Shown here: in pieces, positions 9,424 through 16,677 of the stretch | How positions within the stretch are numbered: the first letter of the stretch is position 1 | Layout: each line of letters opens with the position of its first letter | Assembly: GCF_019711535.1 (NCBI RefSeq) | Contig: NZ_JAIGNP010000001.1 | Coordinates: 496,001-560,000, forward strand | Length of the DNA stretch: 64,000 nt | From: Qipengyuania aestuarii | GTDB taxonomy: Bacteria > Pseudomonadota > Alphaproteobacteria > Sphingomonadales > Sphingomonadaceae | Direction: 5' to 3' | Translations under genes and position numbers: made by a program | Notes under the pieces: generated by a model | Told to the model about the DNA's origin: nothing | Database searches by the model: none | The model's input: the letters and a program-made list of their open reading frames with translations, nothing else

Positions 9424-10409
9424 GAAATCTTCCCCCCGTGCGCATCGCGCAGATCCTGCGGAATATTGGCGTCGAACCAGGCCGCGACCGGCGCCATGGC
9501 TTCATGCGCCAGATCGCGTTCCATTGCTTTCCAGACGCGCGGGACCATGCCGAGATAGCGCGGCTTGCCGTCGCGCTTGAACAGGCGCGTGAAGATGCCG
9601 ACGATCTTCGCGTTCCGCTGGGCCCCGAGCCGCGCGTAATCGGCTTCGAAATGCTCGCCAGGATCGGCTGCTGCGCGGTAGCGGCACAGCATGTCATGTT
9701 CGAATTGGTGGGACACGTCGCGCCGAGCATCCTGAAGAAGGCTGACGAGGTCGTAAGCGGGATGGCCGACGAGCGCGTCCTGGAAGTCGATCAGGCCCTG
9801 CTCGCCTGCAAGAGCGCCATCTTCCAGCAGCATGATGTTTTCGGCGTGATAGTCACGCAGCACCGTCACACCGGGATTCTGACGCGGGAGCATCGGAGTG
9901 AGCGCCTCTTCCCAAGCCGCCTCCCACCCTGCCTCATCGACTGTCAGGCCAACTGCGGGGCAGTACCATTCCAGGAAAAGCGCCGCTTCGCGCTGGTACA
10001 CGGCCAGATCATAAGGTTCGAACGGGCCGGGAGGCAGGCGGTGCAGCTGAACCAGCGTGTCGATCGCCTTAGCATAGATGTCATGCTCGTCACCGGGATG
10101 ATCGTCGACCCATTCCTTCATGCGCGTGTCGCCGAAATCCTCGGTCAGCACCCAGCCCTGCGACGCGTCCTCGCGTAGGATTTCGGGTCCGCGCAGACCA
10201 TTGGCATTGAGCCATTCGGCAACATGCAGAAAGGGCTTCGGATCTTCATGCGGCGGAGGTGCGTGCATCAGCATCGCGCTTTGCCCACCACGGCGGATAC
10301 GGAAATAGCGGCGGAAGCTGGCATCGCCCACCAGCGGGGCGATCTCTGCACCTTCCCAGCGGGTCGCACCGAGGAAGGTCTGGATGTCGTCGAATATGGC
10401 GTCGCTCAT
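9420..10409 (-). CDS. amgK: N-acetylmuramate/N-acetylglucosamine anomeric kinase AmgK
   Basis: A 329-residue aminoglycoside-phosphotransferase-fold kinase. The catalytic loop appears as L-R-D-Y-H-A-E-N-I-M-L and the metal-binding segment as G-L-I-D-F-Q-D-A, the APH counterpart of DFG. AmgK phosphorylates MurNAc and GlcNAc at C1, feeding MurU. The ATG at 10409 overlaps the tsaE stop (ATGA); the frame is open 84 bases further upstream, but that extension would lie entirely inside tsaE. Gene order tsaE-amgK-murU is common in alphaproteobacteria and supports the assignment over a generic phosphotransferase. Confidence 0.88.
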   Translation of the reverse strand: MSDAIFDDIQTFLGATRWEGAEIAPLVGDASFRRYFRIRRGGQSAMLMHAPPPHEDPKPFLHVAEWLNANGLRGPEILREDASQGWVLTEDFGDTRMKEWVDDHPGDEHDIYAKAIDTLVQLHRLPPGPFEPYDLAVYQREAALFLEWYCPAVGLTVDEAGWEAAWEEALTPMLPRQNPGVTVLRDYHAENIMLLEDGALAGEQGLIDFQDALVGHPAYDLVSLLQDARRDVSHQFEHDMLCRYRAAADPGEHFEADYARLGAQRNAKIVGIFTRLFKRDGKPRYLGMVPRVWKAMERDLAHEAMAPVAAWFDANIPQDLRDAHGGKIS

Positions 10410-10843
10410 GGCATGCGGCTTTGCCAAGCCTTGCCTGGCTTCACAATGGCCTGTCTGCCCTCTCCCACCGTTTCCAGCGCGATTGAAAGGCAAGTGGCCT
10501 CATGTTCGAAGCCGCCAGCATGATCGGGCCATTCGGCAAGCAAGGCCGCCCCTTCCCTGTAATCATCCAGGCCTATCTCCGCCGCCTCGGAAGGATGATC
10601 GAGTCGGTAGAAGTCCGCATGCACCAGCGGAATGCGAAGATGATCGTAGGTTTCCACGATGGTAAACGTAGGAGAGGGCACCTCGCCCCGGTGGCCGAGT
10701 GCCGCGATGATCGCGCGGGCCAGCGTCGTCTTGCCGGCACCCAACCCGCCCGACAGCGCGACGACATCACCGGGCCGCAACTGGCCTGCAATACGTTCGC
10801 CAAAGGCTTCCATGGCAGCGAGATCGGCAAGATCCACTATCAT
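10406..10843 (-). CDS. tsaE: tRNA threonylcarbamoyladenosine biosynthesis ATPase TsaE
   Basis: A 145-residue P-loop ATPase. Walker A is G-G-L-G-A-G-K-T at residues 32-39. The family signatures S-P-T-F-T-I-V-E-T-Y and H-A-D-F-Y-R-L follow, then L-A-E-W-P. TsaE energises the TsaB-TsaD complex that makes t6A37 in ANN-decoding tRNAs, a cytoplasmic and generally essential function. It is embedded between divL and amgK with 4-base ATGA overlaps on both sides, so translation is probably coupled along the operon. Confidence 0.95.
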   Translation of the reverse strand: MIVDLADLAAMEAFGERIAGQLRPGDVVALSGGLGAGKTTLARAIIAALGHRGEVPSPTFTIVETYDHLRIPLVHADFYRLDHPSEAAEIGLDDYREGAALLAEWPDHAGGFEHEATCLSIALETVGEGRQAIVKPGKAWQSRMP

Positions 10844-13182
10844 GGAAGCGTGATCGTCACAGTGGTTCCGGCGTTCTTCCTGCTCTGGAAGTCCAGCGTG
10901 CCGCCGTGCGCCTCGATCAGCTGGCGAGCGAGCGGAATGCCAAGGCCATGCCGCCGTTCGATCCCCTTTCCATCGCTGCTCATGCGAATTCCTTCCAGCG
11001 CACGGGTCATTTCGTGCTGACTCATGCCTTCCCCCGTATCTGTGATCGAGATACGGTTCACTCCGCGACGTTTCGCGATCTCGATCATGATCTTTCCGTC
11101 GCGCGGCGTATGAGCGATAGCATTATCGAGCAGCTGGCCGATTGCCCGCTCCAATTGCTGCCGATCGACCTCTATCGACTTTTGCGGATTGCCATTGAGA
11201 TCGAGAGATAGTCCCGCACCGATAATGGCATCTTCCCGCTGACGAACGATCTGTTCCAGGAACGGCAGCACCTGAACCTTGGTCTTTCGCAACGGCATCA
11301 GTCCGGCTTCGGATTGCGACAAGTCCAGCACGTTCTCCACTTGCTCGGTCAACTTCTCGACCGAAGTGGTGATGGCCTGCACATATTCCTTGGCCTGGGG
11401 CGAAAGATCGCCCGCCACCCCTTGGGTCAGCAGTTCTGCAAAGCCCCCGATCGTGGTCAGCGGTGTCCTGAATTCGTAAGACATACTCGCTAGAAAGCGC
11501 GTCATCACCGCATCCGCCTCTTCCAGTGCGCGGTTACGTTCTCTCAGCGCCTGCTCTGCCTGTTGAGAGGCCGTTACATCGAGCACGGTGAGCAGGCCGT
11601 TCCCGTCCGGCAGTGGCACCCCGCTATAAGTGAGTGTTCGCCCATCGGCGAGTTCGACAGTATGCTGGTTGTTCTTGCGGTCGAGCGTGGCGGCGCGAAT
11701 GGTTTGCCCGATCTTGCCGACCTCTTGGGGATTGGCCAGCTGTGTGGCAATATTGCCAAGCAATTGTTCGGCTTGCGGGTGCCCGTCCAGAGCTTCGCTC
11801 TCGATACCCCAGGCGATCGGAAAGCCGCGATTCCACAGTTCGAGATGGCCGTCAGGCGCAAACACCGCCAGCGCTTCGGAGAGACTGTCAAACGTCGCTG
11901 TGCGGGTTCTGAGCAAAGTGTCGCGAGTGGCGGACAAAGCGAGCTGTTCGGTGTGGTCTTCCGCGATCATCACCAGCCCCCCGTCAGGCAGCGGCTGCGC
12001 AACCAGGCGAAGATGCGTACCGTCGGGGAGTGGCCAGTTGAACTCTTCTGGCTCGTCCTTCTGGAACCACTCGCCCAGTTCCTTGCGCCAGCTGGGAAAA
12101 TCGCGGACCTCCGGGATCTTGCCGTTTTCGCGCGCCACGGTCAGCATCTGATCGAAGCGAATGCGATCCCCGACCACGCCCGGCGGCAGGGCGAAGGTGC
12201 GGTGGAAGGGCTGGTTCGCGAAGGTCATGCGCTGGCGCGAGTCGAACTGAGCAACCCCGATCGAAAGCTGGTCGAGCATCGAGCGCTGGGCTTCTCGGAA
12301 AGCACGGAATTCGCGTGCCTGCTCCTCCATCTCCTCGATATCGATCGCGTAGCCGGCAATCCCTTCCCCGACCAGAGGAAGGTCGGTGACACGCACGGTG
12401 CGCCGGGCGTTGTTGATCGTTGCGGAGAGGATGCGTTCGATGGGTTGGCGCCGATCCGCCGCCTGCTGCGCTACCTGCGCCGCACTGCGACCACCGATCT
12501 GTTCGACCAGTTCTATCTGATCCGCCACAACCCGGTCTGCACTCTCGGCACCGACCGCTTCGACATAGGCCTTGTTGACCAACCGCAGATGCATGTCCGA
12601 CCCGCGGAACCACATGGGCATGGGAGCCGCTTCGATCAAACCGACCAAGGCTGCGAAATCGTCACGCGCGCGGGCCGCTTCCTCGCCGAGCCGGGCCAGC
12701 TCTTCTTCGGTTTCGGTGAAGTCGAATGCCCAGACCAGCGCGGCCCCGCTGGGAGATACCATCGGGTCCGCCAGCGCTCCCCTTAGCGAGAGCGTCTTTC
12801 GCGAACCGATGGGCCGGAGCACCATTTTGAAGGGTCGAGCAGTCTTTTGCGTCCGGCGAACATGGGAGGAAAGCTCTTCCACCTGCTCTTCGGAAAGGCC
12901 GCTTCCATCCGCGCGGGACAATTCGGTGAGATATTCGGGCACTGTGTCGAGCCCGATCCAGCGGGCAAAGCGATCCGGTGCTTCGATCCGCCCGTCGGAC
13001 CGCACCAAAAGCGCGATCGCCGGCCCATCTTCGACCATGCGGGCGAGACGCCGCGCGGCGTTGCGATGCGCACGCGCGCTCCGGATTTCCCGGCTCGCCT
13101 TCAGCATCAGGAATATCGCTGCCCCGGCCCACAGCGCAAGCAACAGGCCGATCAGGGGCAGGAATACAGGCGTGATTTCCAT
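10840..13182 (-). CDS. divL: Non-canonical sensor kinase DivL (tyrosine in H-box)
   Basis: A 780-residue membrane-anchored PAS sensor kinase. Residues ~5-27 are one transmembrane helix, followed by several PAS-like segments, then dimerisation and ATPase domains. The H-box reads S-M-S-Y-E-F-R-T-P-L-T-T-I, with Tyr569 (codon TAC at 11478-11476) in place of the phosphorylatable histidine. N, G1 and G2 boxes are intact (Q-L-L-D-N-A-I-A-H, D-T-G-E-G-M, G-L-G-I-P-L-A). Tyrosine here, this length and the PAS layout define DivL, which in Caulobacter binds DivK and tunes CckA-CtrA signalling. The ATGA overlap with tsaE makes it the first gene of the operon. Confidence 0.9.
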   Translation of the reverse strand: MEITPVFLPLIGLLLALWAGAAIFLMLKASREIRSARAHRNAARRLARMVEDGPAIALLVRSDGRIEAPDRFARWIGLDTVPEYLTELSRADGSGLSEEQVEELSSHVRRTQKTARPFKMVLRPIGSRKTLSLRGALADPMVSPSGAALVWAFDFTETEEELARLGEEAARARDDFAALVGLIEAAPMPMWFRGSDMHLRLVNKAYVEAVGAESADRVVADQIELVEQIGGRSAAQVAQQAADRRQPIERILSATINNARRTVRVTDLPLVGEGIAGYAIDIEEMEEQAREFRAFREAQRSMLDQLSIGVAQFDSRQRMTFANQPFHRTFALPPGVVGDRIRFDQMLTVARENGKIPEVRDFPSWRKELGEWFQKDEPEEFNWPLPDGTHLRLVAQPLPDGGLVMIAEDHTEQLALSATRDTLLRTRTATFDSLSEALAVFAPDGHLELWNRGFPIAWGIESEALDGHPQAEQLLGNIATQLANPQEVGKIGQTIRAATLDRKNNQHTVELADGRTLTYSGVPLPDGNGLLTVLDVTASQQAEQALRERNRALEEADAVMTRFLASMSYEFRTPLTTIGGFAELLTQGVAGDLSPQAKEYVQAITTSVEKLTEQVENVLDLSQSEAGLMPLRKTKVQVLPFLEQIVRQREDAIIGAGLSLDLNGNPQKSIEVDRQQLERAIGQLLDNAIAHTPRDGKIMIEIAKRRGVNRISITDTGEGMSQHEMTRALEGIRMSSDGKGIERRHGLGIPLARQLIEAHGGTLDFQSRKNAGTTVTITLP

Positions 13183-13240
13183 TACAAGCCAGCTATGCCG
13201 CTAGCGGGCTCGATGCAACCGCAGATGCAGCCGCCATGGC

Positions 13241-13267
13241 GGCGGCCCGACGCCAAGCCGGGCCGCC
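13241..13267 (-). terminator. Inverted repeat downstream of ahcY
   Basis: Perfect 9-base arms GGCGGCCCG (13241-13249) and CGGGCCGCC (13259-13267) with a 9-base loop, 11 bases past the ahcY stop and ahead of divL. There is no T-tract, so it is either a weak terminator or a 3' stabilising hairpin. A second small palindrome, GCCGCCATGGCGGC, abuts it at 13231-13244. Confidence 0.5.
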
Positions 13268-13278
13268 CCTGCCGCCTG

Positions 13279-14688
13279 TCAATAACGGTAATGCTCGGGC
13301 TTGAACGGCCCTTCGACGGGAACGCCGATGTAATCCGCCTGGCCCTGGCTGAGCTTGGTAAGCTGCACACCCAGCTTGTCGAGGTGCAGCGCGGCGACCT
13401 TCTCGTCGAGCTTCTTGGGCAGGACGTAGACGTCGTTCTTGTAAGCGTCGGTGTTCTTCCACAGCTCGATCTGCGCCAGCACCTGGTTGGTGAAGGAACA
13501 GCTCATCACGAAGCTGGGGTGGCCGGTGGCGCAGGCGAGGTTCACGAGACGGCCCTTGGCCAGCACGATGATTTCCTTGCCATCGGGGAACTTCACCAAA
13601 TCGGTGCCGGGCTTCAGTTCGGTCCACTCATAATTGTCGAGCGCCGAGATCTGGATCTCGCTGTCGAAGTGACCGATGTTGGCCACGATCGCCATCGGCT
13701 TCATCGCCTTCATGTGCTCTGCGGTGATGACGTCTTCATTGCCGGTGGTGGTCACGAAGATGTCGGCGCGCTTCACGGCCTCTTCCATGGTCACGACCTC
13801 AAAGCCTTCCATCGCTGCCTGCAGCGCGCAGATGGGGTCGATTTCGGTGACCAGCACGCGCGCGCCGCCATTGCGGAGCGACTGGGCAGAGCCCTTGCCG
13901 ACATCGCCGTAACCGGCGACGCAAGCGACCTTGCCGGACAGCATCACGTCGGTGGCGCGGCGGATGGCATCGACCAGCGATTCGCGGCATCCATAGAGGT
14001 TGTCGAACTTCGACTTGGTCACGCTATCGTTCACATTGATCGCCGGGAACGGCAGCTTGCCGCCCTTGGCGAGGTGGTAAAGACGGTGAACGCCGGTGGT
14101 CGTTTCTTCCGAGACGCCCTTGATCGCCTTGACCGACTTGGTGAGATAGCCGGGCTTGCGCTTGAGGAAATCCTTCAGCGCGCGCTGCATCTCGATTTCC
14201 TCGGCATTCTGCGGCTCGGGCATTTCTTCGCCCGCCTCGATCCGCGCACCCCACAGCGCGAACATGGTGGCATCGCCGCCATCGTCGAGAATGAGATTGG
14301 CGGTGAGGTCTTCGTCACCTTCGGTCGACCAATCGAAGATCTTGCCGACATAGTCCCAGTAATCGGCGAGGCTTTCACCCTTGATGGCGAAGACCGGAAT
14401 GTCCTGCGCGGCGATGGCGGCGGCGGCGTGATCCTGCGTGGAGTAGATGTTGCAGGTCGCCCAGCGTACTTCCGCGCCCAGCGCTACCAGCGTTTCGATC
14501 AGCACGGCCGTCTGAATGGTCATGTGGAGCGAGCCCACGATGCGCGCGCCCTTAAGCGGCTGCGCCTCGCCATATTCTTCGCGCGTGGCCATCAGGCCCG
14601 GCATTTCGGTTTCGGCGATGCGAATTTCCTCGCGGCCATAATCGGCGAGGTTGATGTCCTTGATAACGTAATCGTTGAATTGGGCCAC
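13279..14688 (-). CDS. ahcY: Adenosylhomocysteinase
   Basis: A 469-residue S-adenosyl-L-homocysteine hydrolase, which splits SAH to adenosine and homocysteine with bound NAD in the methyl cycle. Visible signatures are [13 protein letters not shown] near the substrate site, the NAD-binding [10 protein letters not shown], and the C-terminal K-P-E-H-Y-R-Y typical of the family. The GTG at 14688 (V-A-Q-F-N-D-Y) is chosen because an AAAGGA ribosome-binding site precedes it; an ATG 39 bases upstream would add a poor leader. I looked for an SAH or SAM riboswitch in the 130 bases upstream and did not recognise one. Confidence 0.97.
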   Translation of the reverse strand: MAQFNDYVIKDINLADYGREEIRIAETEMPGLMATREEYGEAQPLKGARIVGSLHMTIQTAVLIETLVALGAEVRWATCNIYSTQDHAAAAIAAQDIPVFAIKGESLADYWDYVGKIFDWSTEGDEDLTANLILDDGGDATMFALWGARIEAGEEMPEPQNAEEIEMQRALKDFLKRKPGYLTKSVKAIKGVSEETTTGVHRLYHLAKGGKLPFPAINVNDSVTKSKFDNLYGCRESLVDAIRRATDVMLSGKVACVAGYGDVGKGSAQSLRNGGARVLVTEIDPICALQAAMEGFEVVTMEEAVKRADIFVTTTGNEDVITAEHMKAMKPMAIVANIGHFDSEIQISALDNYEWTELKPGTDLVKFPDGKEIIVLAKGRLVNLACATGHPSFVMSCSFTNQVLAQIELWKNTDAYKNDVYVLPKKLDEKVAALHLDKLGVQLTKLSQGQADYIGVPVEGPFKPEHYRY

Positions 14689-14730
14689 GGGCGGTCCTTT
14701 GCAATCTCGATAGAAGATGTGCCGCACATG

Positions 14731-14760
14731 AAAATGGGCGGCACCTTGATGGCGCCGCCC
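14731..14760 (-). terminator. Intrinsic terminator or attenuator ahead of ahcY
   Basis: On the minus strand GGGCGGC and GCCGCCC (arms 14754-14760 and 14736-14742) flank an 11-base loop and are followed by ATTTT. It lies 63 bases after the stop of the upstream hypothetical gene and about 43 bases before the ahcY start, so it could end that gene's message or attenuate ahcY. Confidence 0.65.
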
Positions 14761-14823
14761 TAGCCTCTCGCCGATAGGAGGGCAAGCTGTCCGCCCGCCC
14801 CCCTACCCGGCTCCGAAAAGCCT

Positions 14824-15282
14824 TTAGCGTCGCGCCCACAGGCCTCCGCTGCGCGGTGCCGGGCCGAGCAGTTCGTCGGCAGCCTGTGCGAGAACAGCCG
14901 GATCGCTGTTCTTCGAGAGATCCTCGGTGATCTCCTTGAGTTCCGCGCAGCCCAGCCACGGGTGGCCCTGACCATATTCGTTCGCCATGCCGACGCTGAT
15001 CCGGTCGAGGGCGCGCTTGGCGCCCTTCTTGCCATGCGCGGCCACGAGGCCGCCTTCCAGCCGGCGCGCGGCCGAATTCAGCGCGGTGATGTGCGTCGCT
15101 GAAAACTTGCGGTAATGCGGCTGGAAATCGTCCGCACCCATCCGGCACCGCAGCGATGTTACCATCAGCATGATGTCGAGGCGGCGTACCTGTTCGTCCT
15201 GGCTGGTGGCGCTGGCTGCCGTCGGTGTAAGCACCAGAGCAGCGGCGATGGAAGCAACCCCCAATTTCTTCGTGAAATGCAT
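14824..15282 (-). CDS. Secreted hypothetical protein, 152 aa
   Basis: I do not recognise a named family. The N-terminus M-H-F-T-K-K-L-G-V followed by a hydrophobic stretch and A-S-A-T is a good Sec signal peptide, cleaved near residue 25. The mature part is helical, with two cysteines (in S-L-R-C-R-M-G and W-L-G-C-A-E-L) that could form a periplasmic disulfide. It lies upstream of ahcY in the same direction but is separated by a terminator-like hairpin, so proximity need not mean a shared role. Any SAH-hydrolase label for it would be a neighbour artefact, since no NAD or substrate motif is present. Confidence 0.75.
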   Translation of the reverse strand: MHFTKKLGVASIAAALVLTPTAASATSQDEQVRRLDIMLMVTSLRCRMGADDFQPHYRKFSATHITALNSAARRLEGGLVAAHGKKGAKRALDRISVGMANEYGQGHPWLGCAELKEITEDLSKNSDPAVLAQAADELLGPAPRSGGLWARR

Positions 15283-15454
15283 AATACTGTGTTCCCTGAG
15301 CGAGCGTCCCGTGCTCGCCAGGAAAGGCCTAGGGTGGAAAATTTACCGACACTTAAAGCCCCGCGGTAAAGCCATCTTAACCATGCGATGGCTTGCAAGG
15401 CTGACGCAGCGCATTAAGTCGCGTGGCAGGATGGGACATACAGGAGTTTCCAAA

Positions 15455-15934
15455 ATGACAATCAACGTAGGCGATCGCCTGCCCGACGTAACTCTGGTAA
15501 AGGCCACCGAAGAAGGCCCCGAACAGGTCCAGTCGTCCGAGTATTTCGCCGGCAAGACCGTGGCGCTGTTTTCGGTTCCGGGCGCCTTCACGCCGACCTG
15601 TTCGGCCCGCCACCTTCCCGGCTTCGTGGAAAAGGCCGACGAACTGAAGGCCAAGGGCGTCGACGAGATCGTCGGCACCGCCGTCAACGATGCCTTCGTG
15701 ATGGGCGCCTGGAACAAGGCCGCCGGCAGTGACGACATCACCATGCTGGCAGACGGCAATGGCGATTTCGCCGAAGCGGTCGGCCTGACGATGGACGGTT
15801 CGGGCTTCGGTCTCGGCAAGCGCGGCCAGCGCTATTCCATGCTGGTCGAAGACGGCGTGGTGAAGCAGCTGAACGTGGAAGAGCCGGGCGATTTCTCGGT
15901 CTCCAGCGCGGACCATATGCTCGGCCAGATGTAA
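15455..15934 (+). CDS. Peroxiredoxin, Prx5/AhpE-like (redoxin)
   Basis: A 159-residue redoxin of the Prx5 family. The peroxidatic site P-G-A-F-T-P-T-C-S-A-R-H is at residues ~42-53 with the catalytic cysteine near 49. The family's conserved D-A-F-V-M-x-A-W and G-x-R-x-x-R-Y-S-M-L-V-E-D-G-V blocks follow. It reduces hydrogen peroxide and alkyl hydroperoxides using glutathione/glutaredoxin or thioredoxin. The ATG at 15455 follows CAGGAG with a 7-base spacer and matches the usual family N-terminus (M-T-I-N-V-G-D); upstream open frame has no support. It is monocistronic with its own terminator. Confidence 0.95.
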   Translation: MTINVGDRLPDVTLVKATEEGPEQVQSSEYFAGKTVALFSVPGAFTPTCSARHLPGFVEKADELKAKGVDEIVGTAVNDAFVMGAWNKAAGSDDITMLADGNGDFAEAVGLTMDGSGFGLGKRGQRYSMLVEDGVVKQLNVEEPGDFSVSSADHMLGQM

Positions 15935-15987
15935 GCCGGGATGTCCCGGGCCGCGTGACACCGACCGGGGCCTTTTCAAAAACTCTG

Positions 15988-16021
15988 ACGGGGGCGGGAT
16001 TCACGATCCCGCCCCCGTTTT
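15988..16021 (+). terminator. Intrinsic terminator of the peroxiredoxin gene
   Basis: A 13-base perfect stem, ACGGGGGCGGGAT and ATCCCGCCCCCGT, with a 5-base loop and a run of four T. The opposing strand ends in GTTTTTG, so it may also serve the convergent HTH gene, whose stop codon lies in the loop. Confidence 0.9.
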
Positions 16022-16456
16022 GCGTGGGAGGCCGGCACCCCGCCGCGCCAGCCGCAACAGCGCGGAAATATCGGGTTTTTGCCTAATGCCAACCATCTTC
16101 CCGCGATAGATGACCGGCTGCACCAGCCCGTCATCGACCCATCGAAACAGCTCTTCGATTGTCAACTTCCGCCAGTTGGGTTTCGGGCGGCTGGAACGGC
16201 CCGTTCCCGGTCCGCTGAGCACATGGTCCCAGGCAAAGGCGAAACCTTCGCCGCCAGCCCTTTCGCGCAGGCCATAGGCGCTCGCCCGCGACATGCCCGC
16301 ACCACGCGCCGCGGCGCTGACCGATCCCGTGACATAAAGCGCCGCCAGGAAACGGCATTGCCGCTCCAGCGTCCAGCCATCGCTGCGCGGCCTGAGCGGC
16401 ACGGGATGGAAATAGGGCGGACGGCGGCGGCAGCGATGGGCGGGGATTCCGGTCAT
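16001..16456 (-). CDS. Small helix-turn-helix protein
   Basis: A 151-residue basic protein. Residues ~25-60 read as a helix-turn-helix: T-L-E-R-Q-C-R-F-L-A-A-L, then V-S-A-A-A-R-G-A-G-M-S-R-A-S-A-Y-G-L-R. This resembles the HTH of phage small terminase subunits and of small sphingomonad regulators, but no phage gene surrounds it. The C-terminal part includes W-R-K-L-T-I-E-E-L-F-R-W-V-D-D-G-L and has no recognised domain. The ATG at 16456 is chosen because the more upstream open frame has poor composition; the ribosome-binding site is weak. It is divergent from the diguanylate cyclase gene. Function unknown, DNA binding inferred. Confidence 0.7.
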   Translation of the reverse strand: MTGIPAHRCRRRPPYFHPVPLRPRSDGWTLERQCRFLAALYVTGSVSAAARGAGMSRASAYGLRERAGGEGFAFAWDHVLSGPGTGRSSRPKPNWRKLTIEELFRWVDDGLVQPVIYRGKMVGIRQKPDISALLRLARRGAGLPRKTGAGS

Positions 16457-16677
16457 CCGGCAGGATGGAGCAGAAACGATCGGTGTAGGAAAATGATTTC
16501 GCAGAAGATGCCCGGCCGCGCCGATTGAACAGAAAGTCCGCTGGGCGATACCCCTTAATTCCTTACCGGGCCTGACAGGTGTATCACTTTGGTCTAATGA
16601 GAGGCGAAGAGGCGAGGTTAGTTTCGTCCCATGTCCTGACGAAGTCATGCGACCTGAGTGCTGGGGAGAGCAGGAGG

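Noticed and set aside
12847..14763. 638-codon open frame antisense to ahcY and divL
   Set aside because: It crosses two real genes and their intergenic hairpins; a shadow of strong codon bias.
14689..14823. SAH or SAM riboswitch upstream of ahcY
   Set aside because: The expected conserved cores were looked for and not found; only a terminator-like hairpin is present.
16001..16456. Prophage small terminase
   Set aside because: HTH resemblance only; no large terminase, portal or other phage gene in the surroundings.
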